Below are positions 42,768 through 51,000 of a DNA stretch of 64,000 nucleotides, one piece after another; position 1 is the first letter of the stretch; every line of letters begins with the position of its first letter. The translations under genes were made by a program, and so were the position numbers. The notes under the pieces are model-generated. The model was not told the DNA's origin and ran no database searches. It saw only the letters and a program-made list of their open reading frames with translations. This DNA comes from Ardenticatenaceae bacterium (GTDB lineage Bacteria; Chloroflexota; Anaerolineae; Promineifilales; Promineifilaceae): positions 124,001-188,000 of the forward strand of contig JACKCC010000010.1 of the NCBI GenBank assembly GCA_020634245.1. Reading direction: 5' to 3'.

Positions 42768-42840
42768 GTCGGTAACCAGTAATCGGTAATCCGTTATCGG
42801 ATGACTGATTACTGATCACCGATTACCGATAATGGATTAC
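42765..42840. repeat. Hairpin spacer (CGGTAATC word)
   Basis: The left arm TAATCGGTAATCCGTTATCGG pairs with CCGATTACCGATAATGGATT. The livF stop TAA begins it, and the livH ATG follows within six bases of its end. The words recur at 31261 and 33990. Confidence 0.7.
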
Positions 42841-42845
42841 ACACT

Positions 42846-44405
42846 ATGATTGGGACGTTGAAAAAGAATCGGACGCAGGTGGTTGTGCTAGCGGTGCTGC
42901 TATTTTTGTTTGTGTCGGCATCGCAGAGTATGGAGTTGTCGGATTGGGCGATTACGGTGCTGCGCGGGCTGTCGGTAGGAGCGCTGACGTTTCTGGTGGC
43001 GGCCGGTTTTTCACTGATTTTTGGGTTGATGGATGTGCTGAATCTGGCGCATGGTGAGATGTTTATGCTGGGGGCTTATGTGGGCTGGACAGTATACGTG
43101 CGGCCGGACACGTTTGTGGATGTACTGGCTCCGGCGGCGTTGTTGGGTGTGGGGTTGGTACTTATGCCGGTATTACGGCCGTTTCTCTCCCGCCTCTCCC
43201 TCTCTCCCAAACTAACCAACAGTTGGCCCTGGATTGGCCTGCTGATTGGTCTGGCCATCACTGCCTACAGCTTCAAAAACTATCCCATCACCATCTGGGA
43301 CGTCGAAGCGTTCGCCGAAAGTCCGTCTACCTATTCCCTGGCCATGAGCCAGGGAACCTTGGTGCTGCCCGAATCGGTCACATCTGACGTTTCCGGTATG
43401 GTATTGATTGTTGGTTTGTTGGCGGGCGGGTTGGTTTTAGGTCTGTCCTTCGTCGGCTTTGGCCTGCGGAAACAGACCAGTCTGGTCAATCCCAAAATTC
43501 CCACGTCGTCGCTAATCATCGCCGGGGTGCTGCTAATCATTGGGCTGGCCGCCCATTTTGGCAATAACGCGTTGACCAACGCCTTATTTGGTCTGAGTAC
43601 AACGGCCCTGTTTTTTGTCGCTATGCTGGTAGCGACGGTGGCCGGGTTGATTTTGGGCGCGGGCATTGAATCGATGTTGATACGGCCGTTATACGACCGC
43701 CCCATCTACCAAATCATGGTCACCCTGGGGCTGAGCTTCATCGGCATCGAAAGCGTACGCGCCATCTGGGGCCGCCCCGAATTCACCATGCCCAAACCGG
43801 CCCTTTTCGCCGCCACCGGTGCAGGCTGCGCCAAAGAAATTACCAGCTTCTGGGAACGAATTGGCAATCAATGCTCGACGGTGTTTTTATTTGACGGCCG
43901 TGTCCGCACCTACAACGAAATCTTCGTCATCTTCGTTGGCGTTGTCGTACTCATTGCCGTCTGGCTGCTCTTGCAGCGCACCCGCATCGGCATGATCATC
44001 CGCGCTGGGGTACAAGACGGCGAAATGGTCGAAGCGCTGGGCATCAACGTGCGCCAGGTCTTCACCTTTGTCTTTGCCCTGGGCGTGGGATTGGCCGCAC
44101 TGGGCGGCGTGTTGGCCGGACCGTCGCTGGGCCTCTCCAGCGGATTGGGCGGCCAGGTGCTGCTGCTGGCCCTCATCGCCCTGGCCATCGGCGGCCTCAC
44201 CAGCTTCCCCGGCGCGGCTGCCGGTGCTGTACTCGTCGGTCTTTTGCAGCAGTTCATGATCAAATACGGCCAAATCGGTATCAACCTGCCCTTCCTGGCC
44301 GAGCCATTCAAGCCGTCACCGCCGCTCGTTCCGGCCTCGACTGTTTTGCTCATGGTCATCATCCTGCTCATTTTGCCGCAGGGTTTGTTCGGACGAAAGG
44401 AGTAA
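42846..44405 (+). CDS. livH: ABC transporter permease, LivH type, extended
   Basis: The 519-residue membrane protein is longer than usual LivH (about 300). Family landmarks are GLSVGALTFLVAAGFSLIFG near the N-terminus, EAL-type cytoplasmic loop EALGINVRQVFTFVFALGVG and GGLTSFPGAAAGAVLVGLLQ. Extra material of about 200 residues (roughly 90-330), including a periplasmic stretch and two or three added helices, separates the first helices from the core. It forms the channel with LivM. The stop is six bases before the livM ATG. Confidence 0.9.
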   Translation: MIGTLKKNRTQVVVLAVLLFLFVSASQSMELSDWAITVLRGLSVGALTFLVAAGFSLIFGLMDVLNLAHGEMFMLGAYVGWTVYVRPDTFVDVLAPAALLGVGLVLMPVLRPFLSRLSLSPKLTNSWPWIGLLIGLAITAYSFKNYPITIWDVEAFAESPSTYSLAMSQGTLVLPESVTSDVSGMVLIVGLLAGGLVLGLSFVGFGLRKQTSLVNPKIPTSSLIIAGVLLIIGLAAHFGNNALTNALFGLSTTALFFVAMLVATVAGLILGAGIESMLIRPLYDRPIYQIMVTLGLSFIGIESVRAIWGRPEFTMPKPALFAATGAGCAKEITSFWERIGNQCSTVFLFDGRVRTYNEIFVIFVGVVVLIAVWLLLQRTRIGMIIRAGVQDGEMVEALGINVRQVFTFVFALGVGLAALGGVLAGPSLGLSSGLGGQVLLLALIALAIGGLTSFPGAAAGAVLVGLLQQFMIKYGQIGINLPFLAEPFKPSPPLVPASTVLLMVIILLILPQGLFGRKE

Positions 44406-44411
44406 GCCATC

Positions 44412-45494
44412 ATGCAAACAACCATGCCCTCCCCCTCCCTGCCCGGCCCGCTGGCCTGGATCAAAAACAATCGCTGGCTGCTGGCCCTCATGGGTTTCAT
44501 GATCATCCTGCCTTTCCTGCTGGCCCTGGTTGATGGCCAACCTCTAAGCAGCGTTCTGGCCAATGAGACCGGCAACGCCCGCTTTATGCAGGGCTTAATG
44601 ATTGAAATTTTCATCCTGGGTATCTTCGCGCTCAGCTACGATCTGGTTTTTGGCATCACCGGGCTGCTTTCTTTCGGCCATGCCATGTTTTTTGCCGTCG
44701 GCGCATACACCACCGGCATCATGTTGCGCAATTTTGAGTGGAACATCTTTGCCACGCTCGGTTTGGTCGTCGTCGCCGGCTTTATCAATGCGCTGCTTTT
44801 TGGCCTGGTTCTGCCGCGCGTCAAAGGGGTCACCTTTGCTCTAGTCACCTTGGGATTGGCAGCCGTGTTTGAAATCATCGTCAAATCGACGGAATTGCAA
44901 GATTACACCGGGGCCGACGTTGGGTTGCAAGGCGTCATCGTGCCCGATTGGATCAACACTTCAACGGAACGGTTCCGCCTCTACCTGATTGCCCTTTTTG
45001 CCACTTTTTTCGTTTACTTGATTTACCGGCGCTTTGTCGATTCACCCACTGGCCGGGTTTGCATTGCCATCCGCGAGAACGAAGATCGAGCCTTGATGTT
45101 GGGCTACAACACCTTCTATTTCAAACTGGCGGCGTTGATTGTCGCCTCGATCACGGCTGGGTTCGCCGGGTTCCTGCACACCATTCACCAACCCATCGTC
45201 AGTCCGACAGTGGCGGGATTGGGCTATACGGTGGCTGCTTTGCTCATTATTTTGATGGGCGGGATGGGGACGTTGAGCGGGGCTGTTATTGGTGCGGCCG
45301 TTTACCGGCTGCTGGAATTCTATTTCGACCGCTGGTTTGGGGAGTATGCCAGTTTCTTGCTGGGGCTGGTTTACGTGGGGCTGGTTATGTTCCTGCCTTA
45401 CGGTATCGTGGGCACCTGGCGGGCCAAACAGTTCCAGATTCAGCAGGGGCGGGAACAGCTGTTTAAGTTGTTGGGATTGAAAAAAGCGAAATAA
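44412..45494 (+). CDS. livM: ABC transporter permease, LivM type
   Basis: The 360-residue membrane protein has the LivM signature FALSYDLVFGITGLLSFGHA (about 76-95), the cytoplasmic loop IRENEDRALMLGYNTFYFKL and GGMGTLSGAVIGAAVYRLL. It pairs with LivH. The short gap after livH implies co-translation. A strong terminator follows at 45499-45537, closing the operon. Confidence 0.92.
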   Translation: MQTTMPSPSLPGPLAWIKNNRWLLALMGFMIILPFLLALVDGQPLSSVLANETGNARFMQGLMIEIFILGIFALSYDLVFGITGLLSFGHAMFFAVGAYTTGIMLRNFEWNIFATLGLVVVAGFINALLFGLVLPRVKGVTFALVTLGLAAVFEIIVKSTELQDYTGADVGLQGVIVPDWINTSTERFRLYLIALFATFFVYLIYRRFVDSPTGRVCIAIRENEDRALMLGYNTFYFKLAALIVASITAGFAGFLHTIHQPIVSPTVAGLGYTVAALLIILMGGMGTLSGAVIGAAVYRLLEFYFDRWFGEYASFLLGLVYVGLVMFLPYGIVGTWRAKQFQIQQGREQLFKLLGLKKAK

Positions 45495-45498
45495 AGAG

Positions 45499-45537
45499 TA
45501 CGGCCGTTTCTTACACAAGAAAAACGGCCGTATTTTT
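45499..45537 (+). terminator. Rho-independent terminator of the liv operon
   Basis: TACGGCCGTTTCTT (45499-45512) and AAGAAAAACGGCCGTA (45517-45532) form the stem, followed by TTTTT (45533-45537). The stem is made of two ACGGCCGT octamers, so the abundant octamer palindrome also serves as terminator arms. Confidence 0.8.
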
Positions 45538-45540
45538 CGC

Positions 45541-45732
45541 AAATTAATTCAACCACCATTGAAATATGACATTCGACGCATTTCCCGGTGACAAATGTCA
45601 TGTTCCCTCACTCCTTCGCCGCTATAAAATAGCTGTCACAGATAATTCAATGTCCATTGAAACAATGTCATCCTTCAGGTGCTGCGACCGGTGTCCTCAC
45701 CGAGTCGCCCAATGGTTACCAGGAAAACACAC
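45541..45732 (+). promoter_or_regulatory. Promoter and putative ArsR-family operators of the permease operon
   Basis: Two TTCAA-N6-TTGAA palindromes lie at 45548-45563 and 45646-45661, and TGACAAATGTCA at 45589-45600. The second TTCAA site follows GATAAT (45641-45646), a possible -10 box. The same two motifs recur upstream of the GcvH-like gene (49295-49352). ArsR-type repressors bind such spaced TTCAA/TTGAA dyads, and an ArsR gene ends the cluster at 52195, so autoregulation of the whole cluster is likely. Confidence 0.65.
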
Positions 45733-46791
45733 ATGACGACCCAACCTTCATTTCCCCCCACCCCACGGCAAGCCAACTGGCGCTTGCCAGCCATCGTCCT
45801 CAGTCTGGCTGTAATTTGGGTGCTGCTCTGGGGACAATTGCAAAATCTGGCTGATTGGCTCAGCTACAGCCTTATCGGCTTGCAGCACGACACCCGCCTG
45901 GGCGAATCGGTCAATTTCTTTTTCTACGATGTGCCCAAAATCCTCATGCTCCTGACGGCGATGATTTTTGCCGTCACCATTGCCCGCTCATTTTTCAGCC
46001 CGGAGCAGGCGCGAGCCGCGTTGGGTGGACGACGCGAAGGCATTGGCAACGTGCTGGCCGCCGGATTAGGGGTAATTACGCCGTTTTGCTCGTGTTCGGC
46101 CGTGCCGTTGTTCATCGGCTTTGTGGAAAGCGGCGTACCGTTGGGCGTTACCTTTTCCTTCCTGATTGCCACGCCCGTTGTTAACGAAATCGCTCTGGCA
46201 ATGCTCTTCGGCATGTTCGGCTGGCAAATCGCCGGGCTGTATCTGGTTAGCGGCCTGACCATCGCCATCATTGGCGGTATGGCAATTGGCCGCCTCAAGC
46301 CAGAGCGGTACGTGGAAGATTTTGTCTGGCAAATCAAGGTCGGACAATCAACAGGCATCAGCTACAAACCCACCTGGAACGAGCGCATCCGCGACGCCAG
46401 TCATAGTACAAAAGAAATTGTGGGCAAGGTCTGGTTCTTCGTCGTCATCGGCATTGGTGTGGGTGCGGGCATTCATGGCTACGTGCCGGAAGATTTCCTG
46501 GCCGACATTCTTGGCCGCGGCTCCTGGTGGGCAGTCCCTGCTGGCGTGCTTTTGGGTGTGCCGCTTTACTCCAATGCGGCCGGGATTATCCCCGTAGTCC
46601 ATGCCCTGATGGAAAAGGGCGCGGCGCTGGGCACGGTACTAGCCTTCATGATGTCCGTTGTGGCACTGAGCTTGCCAGAGATGCTGATCTTGAAACGCGT
46701 CATTAAAACCAGGCTGATCATGGTTTTTATTGGTATCGTGGCGTTTGCTATCATTTTGACAGGTTATCTTTTTAACTTTTTGATTCGATAG
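45733..46791 (+). CDS. YraQ/ArsP-type permease (UPF0718/DUF318 family)
   Basis: The 352-residue membrane protein has eight or more hydrophobic segments and the family motif FCSCSAVPLFIGFVESGVP (Cys119 and Cys121), then TPVVNEIALAMLFGMFGW and LLGVPLYSNAAGIIPVV in the second half. Family members include ArsP, which exports trivalent organoarsenicals, and permeases tied to thiol or metal handling. The conserved Cys pair could hold a soft metal(loid) or a persulfide. AGGAA precedes ATG 45733. It opens the eleven-gene cluster. Confidence 0.85.
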   Translation: MTTQPSFPPTPRQANWRLPAIVLSLAVIWVLLWGQLQNLADWLSYSLIGLQHDTRLGESVNFFFYDVPKILMLLTAMIFAVTIARSFFSPEQARAALGGRREGIGNVLAAGLGVITPFCSCSAVPLFIGFVESGVPLGVTFSFLIATPVVNEIALAMLFGMFGWQIAGLYLVSGLTIAIIGGMAIGRLKPERYVEDFVWQIKVGQSTGISYKPTWNERIRDASHSTKEIVGKVWFFVVIGIGVGAGIHGYVPEDFLADILGRGSWWAVPAGVLLGVPLYSNAAGIIPVVHALMEKGAALGTVLAFMMSVVALSLPEMLILKRVIKTRLIMVFIGIVAFAIILTGYLFNFLIR

Positions 46792-46831
46792 ATCGCAGTT
46801 TTTCCAATTTTGAAGAAGGTGTTGCAAAACC

Positions 46832-47563
46832 ATGTTCTGGATTATGGTTATTGGGCTTGGATTGCTGGCCGTTATCTCCGGTATGTTGGGGCTAGGGGTG
46901 GCTTTTGCGGCTGTTCCCTTTCTCTCCATCTTCCTACCCGACCTGGTGCATCAAGTGCAGCCGCTGACGCTGATTCTCAATGGTCTGACAGCGCTGTTTG
47001 CCACCGTTGGGTTTGCCCGCAGCGGGTATGTAGATTGGCGTAAAGCCATCGGTCTGGCCGCGATGACTACATTGGCAGCTCCTATTGGCTCACTCCTAGC
47101 ACAGCGCATTAACCAGACGGCCATTTTGTACATCTATTTCATGGTGGTTTTGTACTTAGCCTACAGTCTATTCCAGCCCGTGAAAGGGAATGCGGAGAAG
47201 CCGGAAAACTTCCGCATGGCGCTGGTCTGGGCGGTCCCCATTTCTATTCTGGCAGGCCTGCTGGGAATTGGCCCCGGATTTTTGCTGATGCCCACCTTGA
47301 TCCTCCTGGGCTTTGAAGCCAAGCGGGCCGCCGGGATTAACGCGTTTGCCGTGACGCCCCCCTCTTTTTCGGCGCTGATTCCGCATTTAGGAACGGCCGT
47401 TTGGGACCCCAACCTTACTATCAGCCTCATCCTGGTGGGCGCTGTGGGCGCGTTTGCCGGAGCACGCATCACCAGCCTGTATGTCCCCAGCGGTCGCCTG
47501 AAGCAGTTATTCGGCCTCCTGATTGTGATAATGACAGCTTACAAAATATACACGCTGTTCTAA
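46832..47563 (+). CDS. TauE/SafE-family (TSUP) membrane exporter
   Basis: The 243-residue protein has seven or eight membrane segments and the two-fold repeat of TSUP proteins: GMLGLGVAFAAVPFL (about 17-31) and GLLGIGPGFLLMPTLIL (about 139-155). Known members move sulfite, sulfoacetate, thiosulfate or other organosulfur anions. Its place between a Cys-containing permease and CcdA suggests sulfur traffic. AAGGTG lies before the ATG. Confidence 0.88.
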   Translation: MFWIMVIGLGLLAVISGMLGLGVAFAAVPFLSIFLPDLVHQVQPLTLILNGLTALFATVGFARSGYVDWRKAIGLAAMTTLAAPIGSLLAQRINQTAILYIYFMVVLYLAYSLFQPVKGNAEKPENFRMALVWAVPISILAGLLGIGPGFLLMPTLILLGFEAKRAAGINAFAVTPPSFSALIPHLGTAVWDPNLTISLILVGAVGAFAGARITSLYVPSGRLKQLFGLLIVIMTAYKIYTLF

Positions 47564-47572
47564 AAGTAGCGT

Positions 47573-48250
47573 ATGGAATTTGAAAGCACACTTTTCACGC
47601 AAAGCACATGGGCTGCTTATAGCCTTATCTTTTTGGGTGGTGTCGTTACCAGCATCGGCCCGTGCAACGTAGCCATGATCCCGTTGCTGGTCGGCTACGT
47701 CGGCGGCACAACCATGCCTACACGCGGCCGTGCTTTTATCCTTTCGTTGGGTTTTGCCGTCGGTCTGGCAACCACCTTCATGCTGTTGGGCGTGATCGCC
47801 GCCCTGCTGGGCAGCGCCTTCACCGGGGTGGCCGATTGGGGTTATTACCTAGTGGCTTTTATCTGTTTTGTACTGGGGCTGCAAATGTTAGGCGCGCTAG
47901 AGATCAATCTGTCGGGCGGCATGGCTCGACTGAGGGAACGCATTAACTGGCATGGCCTGCCTGGCGCATATGTACTGGGACTGGTTTCCGGACTGGTGGC
48001 CTCACAGTGCGCTACGCCGATACTCTTGGCAGTTTTAACTTACGTCATGGTACAGCGGGCGGCCATCGGTTACGGTGCGGCACTGCTCTTTGTCTACGCC
48101 CTTGGGCGAGGCGTACCCATCGTCCTGGCCGGTACCTTTGCAGCGGTACTGAAAGGGCTGCGGCAGACCAGTCGCTGGTCGACCGTGCTGGAGGCAGTTA
48201 GCGGCCTGGTGATGATAGGCATGGGATTGTATTTCTTATGGCTGGCCTGA
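47573..48250 (+). CDS. ccdA: CcdA-like thiol-disulfide transmembrane transporter
   Basis: The 225-residue protein has six membrane segments and the paired Cys of CcdA/DsbD-beta: Cys31 in SIGPCNVAMIPLL and Cys146 in VASQCATPILLA. CcdA passes electrons from cytoplasmic thioredoxin to thiol proteins outside. The partner outside is probably the membrane-anchored CxC protein encoded next, whose gene overlaps by 13 bases. It is nine bases after the TSUP stop. Confidence 0.9.
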   Translation: MEFESTLFTQSTWAAYSLIFLGGVVTSIGPCNVAMIPLLVGYVGGTTMPTRGRAFILSLGFAVGLATTFMLLGVIAALLGSAFTGVADWGYYLVAFICFVLGLQMLGALEINLSGGMARLRERINWHGLPGAYVLGLVSGLVASQCATPILLAVLTYVMVQRAAIGYGAALLFVYALGRGVPIVLAGTFAAVLKGLRQTSRWSTVLEAVSGLVMIGMGLYFLWLA

Positions 48251-48684
48251 TTCAACTGCACAAACCACGCGTTTGGCTCCTGGTGGCTGGGGTAATTGTC
48301 TTACTGCTGGAGGTGAAAGTAGGACGGCCGTTCCTCCTCCCCGCCAGTCCACCTGACTTTGGCAACCAGCCGGCCTTGCTCTTCTTCAATAACAAAGAGG
48401 GCTGCGAATGCGTGCTGCCACTCTACACCAAAGCTGATGAAGTTATCGCTGTCTGGACATCGAATAAATCTGCCCGGATTTCTGTTCATCGCTTTATCCT
48501 AGATGAACGGCCCGACCTGCAGCGCCGGTATAAGATAGAACGCGCTCCCATGCTGTTACTGCTGGACGCCGATGAGCAGGTCGTCTGGCGCGAATGGGGT
48601 GTAGCCAGCGATCCAAACGTGTTCGACCTGGCCAGAGTGGAAACAAAAATCAGCTTGCTGCTGGCGGCAGCATCATCCGATTAA
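48238..48684 (+). CDS. Membrane-anchored thioredoxin-fold protein with a CxC motif
   Basis: The 148-residue protein has one N-terminal membrane helix (about 11-26) and then a thioredoxin-like domain: NQPALLFFNNKEGCEC (Cys56 and Cys58), and a cis-Pro region RAPMLLLLD followed by EQVVWREWG. The usual CxxC is a CxC, a spacing found in some disulfide isomerase-like and metal-binding proteins. It overlaps ccdA and probably takes electrons from it on the outer side. I do not recognise a named family. Confidence 0.75.
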   Translation: MAGLIQLHKPRVWLLVAGVIVLLLEVKVGRPFLLPASPPDFGNQPALLFFNNKEGCECVLPLYTKADEVIAVWTSNKSARISVHRFILDERPDLQRRYKIERAPMLLLLDADEQVVWREWGVASDPNVFDLARVETKISLLLAAASSD

Positions 48685-48699
48685 AGGAAGCCTAAGATT

Positions 48700-49236
48700 A
48701 TGTTAATTAAAACGTATGATCTGGACATTTTTACGCCGCCTTGCGAACCAGGGGCAGAACGATATTCGGCTATTGCCCGGTTAGCGACTAATATCTCTGA
48801 AGTGTTGCCTTATCTCAACGCCACCCTGCGCGGCGCAATTTACCATGAAGCCGCTAATGCCCTGACCTGGAAAAAGGGTGGACACAATATCGCCTTCCAC
48901 GCTTTTGAGATCGCCACCAGCAACATAGTTGACCGCGACGCCGCCATCAAGGAACTGGATGGTCTGGTTCAACTTGTGAACCGTACCTGGGAACGGCGGG
49001 CAGAACTAATCCCCAGCTACCAAAAGCGCCAGCGCCCCGCGCCCATGGACGTGTACCAACTGCTGCCCAAAACCAACTGCAAGCAGTGCAGTGAAGAAAC
49101 CTGCTACATTTTTGCCCTGAAACTGAGCACGGGCCAACGCCAACTGGCGGATTGCCCGCCACTACTGGAACCAGATTTTGCTGACAAGCGGCAGCAGTTA
49201 AAAGAAATTGTGAATGACATGCCGGCCATTGGTTAA
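48700..49236 (+). CDS. Fe-S protein with a CFeSP-type C-terminal four-Cys motif
   Basis: The 178-residue protein ends with a cluster-binding motif like that of the corrinoid iron-sulfur protein gamma subunit: Cys127, Cys130, Cys135 and Cys152 (CKQCSEETC, then LADCPPLL), spaced C-x2-C-x4-C-x16-C, preceded by DVYQLLPKT. Residues 1-110 are an unassigned alpha/beta region. It could relay electrons to a thiol or sulfur reaction of the cluster. AAGGAAG precedes the ATG. The second promoter of the cluster follows. Confidence 0.82.
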   Translation: MLIKTYDLDIFTPPCEPGAERYSAIARLATNISEVLPYLNATLRGAIYHEAANALTWKKGGHNIAFHAFEIATSNIVDRDAAIKELDGLVQLVNRTWERRAELIPSYQKRQRPAPMDVYQLLPKTNCKQCSEETCYIFALKLSTGQRQLADCPPLLEPDFADKRQQLKEIVNDMPAIG

Positions 49237-49389
49237 AGGAACCGAATCGATGAATGACGAAAGGGCAACTCTAGCAAACATCACCCGAATTGTATGACAT
49301 TTGTCACTAATGAGCTGAAAGAAAGTAAACTATAATTCAACCAGTATTGAATTAATTTGCAGAACGGGCAAAACCGGAGGAAGAATCTT
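49237..49389 (+). promoter_or_regulatory. Second promoter with matching operators
   Basis: TGACATTTGTCA (49295-49306) is the exact reverse complement of the word at 45589-45600. TATAAT (49331-49336) overlaps TTCAA-CCAGTA-TTGAA (49336-49351), the same dyad as in the first promoter. The ribosome site GGAGGAAG follows. Two promoters sharing both motifs argue for one regulator, most simply the ArsR protein at the end of the cluster. Confidence 0.65.
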
Positions 49390-49836
49390 ATGGCCGAACT
49401 TTTGGAATACACCCTGGATAAGTTTACTTTTAAAGTGGCTACCGACCGCTTTTACAATCCAGAAGGCGTCTGGGCTAAAGCGGACGGCAGCCGGATTACC
49501 GTCGGTGTGTCCGATTTTTTCCAGCAGCACAATGGGGACGTAGCTTTTGCTGAAGTGTGGGAGGCAGGCACGGCCGTTTCCCCCGACGACGAATTCGCCA
49601 CCATCGAAACCATCAAAGTTGATATCGAACTTCCCTGCCCTATCAGCGGCACGATTGTCGCCGTGAATGAGAATTTGGAACTGGAAGCGGAAGTCATCAA
49701 CCAGGACCCTTACGGCGAAGGCTGGCTGGCGGCCATTGAAGCTGCCGATTGGGCCGCCGACCGGGCCAAGCTGATGACGCCAGAAGTCTACTTCGAGTAC
49801 ATGAAAGTCCAAGCCCAGAAAGAGACAGGAAAATGA
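49390..49836 (+). CDS. GcvH-like lipoyl-domain protein
   Basis: The 148-residue protein matches glycine-cleavage H protein around the lipoyl site: TIETIKVDIELPCPISG with Lys76, then NENLELEAEVINQDPYGEGW. No glycine-cleavage P, T or L gene is nearby. GcvH-like proteins that carry lipoate outside glycine cleavage are known from sulfur oxidation (LbpA with Hdr-like complexes). Here the lipoyl arm may shuttle sulfur or thiols between the other proteins of the cluster. The strong GGAGGAAG site supports ATG 49390. Confidence 0.85.
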   Translation: MAELLEYTLDKFTFKVATDRFYNPEGVWAKADGSRITVGVSDFFQQHNGDVAFAEVWEAGTAVSPDDEFATIETIKVDIELPCPISGTIVAVNENLELEAEVINQDPYGEGWLAAIEAADWAADRAKLMTPEVYFEYMKVQAQKETGK

Positions 49837-50270
49837 ACGAGCCAACTAGAGTCGTGATTGTCCCTTGCAGCGGCATCGGCAAAACCTACGGCACGGTCAG
49901 CCGGGAAGCCGCTTACGAGGTCATTGAAGAACTACGCCCAGAAACGTCACAGTTGGTGGCACTGTCCAAGCTGGTGCTGGGCGAAGAAAACGCTCGTGCT
50001 GCCGTCGCTGCCAATCCGACCATCACCATTGACGGCTGTAAACTGGCCTGCGCCACCAAAATGGTGCAGGAGAGCGGCGGCGGCATCATCCAGGATTTTG
50101 CCGTTTTAGATGTCTATCGCCGTTACCGAAAGTTCAAGCCCCAAGGCATTGCCGAACTAAACGAAGGCGGCCAGCAATTGGCCCACGCCCTTGCCGAAGA
50201 AGTAGCGGCCGTTGTGGATGCCGTAGGACAAGATGACCTCTTGTCCAATGAAGGGGGAGGAAATGCCTGA
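49833..50270 (+). CDS. DGC-domain protein (putative zinc-binding), short
   Basis: The 145-residue protein has the DGC family pattern: Cys12 in VIVPCSGIG, the DGC triplet (67-69) in ITIDGCKLAC with Cys73. These cysteines are proposed to bind zinc. It overlaps the GcvH-like stop by four bases (ATGA), so the two are translationally coupled. Function is unproven in the family. A second, longer member follows immediately. Confidence 0.85.
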   Translation: MNEPTRVVIVPCSGIGKTYGTVSREAAYEVIEELRPETSQLVALSKLVLGEENARAAVAANPTITIDGCKLACATKMVQESGGGIIQDFAVLDVYRRYRKFKPQGIAELNEGGQQLAHALAEEVAAVVDAVGQDDLLSNEGGGNA

Positions 50271-51000
50271 TTTACCGCAAAAGAAAGTCGGCATTGTCGC
50301 CTGCTCCGGCGAAGAACTGGCCGAAGGCACGGTGACCCGGCTGGCAGCGCTGCGGGTACTGGAAGAGCTACGCCCGGAAGACACCGTCACCATTTGCCTG
50401 CCCCTATTTCTGGCCGGCGGCGAGGGTGACCGGGCCTTTGCCCGTTTTTACCCGACAATTGCTGTGGATGGTTGTGACCTGCGCTGTGCCGCCCGCGCCA
50501 CCGAACAGCATTCCGGTAAACCGGCGGCCAGCGTGGTAGTAACCGGCGTGACGGCCGAATGCGGGATTGGTCCGGTGTCTGGACTACGCCGGTTAAATGA
50601 AGCTGGGCAGCAGGCGGTGACGGAAACGGCCGTGCGCGTCGCCGACCTGGTCGATACTCTGCTGGACAAAAAGTGGAGCCGTCGTGCGGGCCGCTTTGTT
50701 GAACCGGAAGCCATCACGCTGGACATACAGCAGCCCAAAGTGGCCACCTGTGCCTGCGGTTCCGGTATCCCAGTGCAAATGGTGCAGGTCCACGGCAAAG
50801 AGATAACGTTGATCGCCTTGCCATCGCTGTTAGAGCAGTTCAAGCAGATGGGAAAACGGCCGTCACCCGAAACCGCCGCCGAGTTACTGGAACAGGTCAA
50901 AATCTACAACCCTGTGCCCGGCGAGTCTGAAACCGCCTACCGGGAGATGTTAATTCGTGAATATGCTGCCCTCTGGGAAGAAAAGGAGCCTACATTATGA
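50263..51000 (+). CDS. DGC-domain protein with Cys-rich C-terminal extension
   Basis: The 245-residue protein has DGC elements VACSG (Cys14) and VDGCDLRC (69-75), with Cys100 in TAECGIG. It then has a C-terminal part of about 90 residues with TCACGSG (Cys163, Cys165) and a hydrophobic ITLIALPSLLEQF stretch. It overlaps the upstream gene by eight bases and the next by four (ATGA), a tightly coupled set. The extension could add a second metal or thiol site. GGGGGAGG precedes the ATG. Confidence 0.82.
   Translation: MPDLPQKKVGIVACSGEELAEGTVTRLAALRVLEELRPEDTVTICLPLFLAGGEGDRAFARFYPTIAVDGCDLRCAARATEQHSGKPAASVVVTGVTAECGIGPVSGLRRLNEAGQQAVTETAVRVADLVDTLLDKKWSRRAGRFVEPEAITLDIQQPKVATCACGSGIPVQMVQVHGKEITLIALPSLLEQFKQMGKRPSPETAAELLEQVKIYNPVPGESETAYREMLIREYAALWEEKEPTL

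Noticed and set aside
49390..49836. Glycine cleavage system as the role of the GcvH-like gene
   Set aside because: No gcvT, gcvP or lpd gene is nearby, and the gene is coupled to DGC and OsmC-like genes under an ArsR-type operator.
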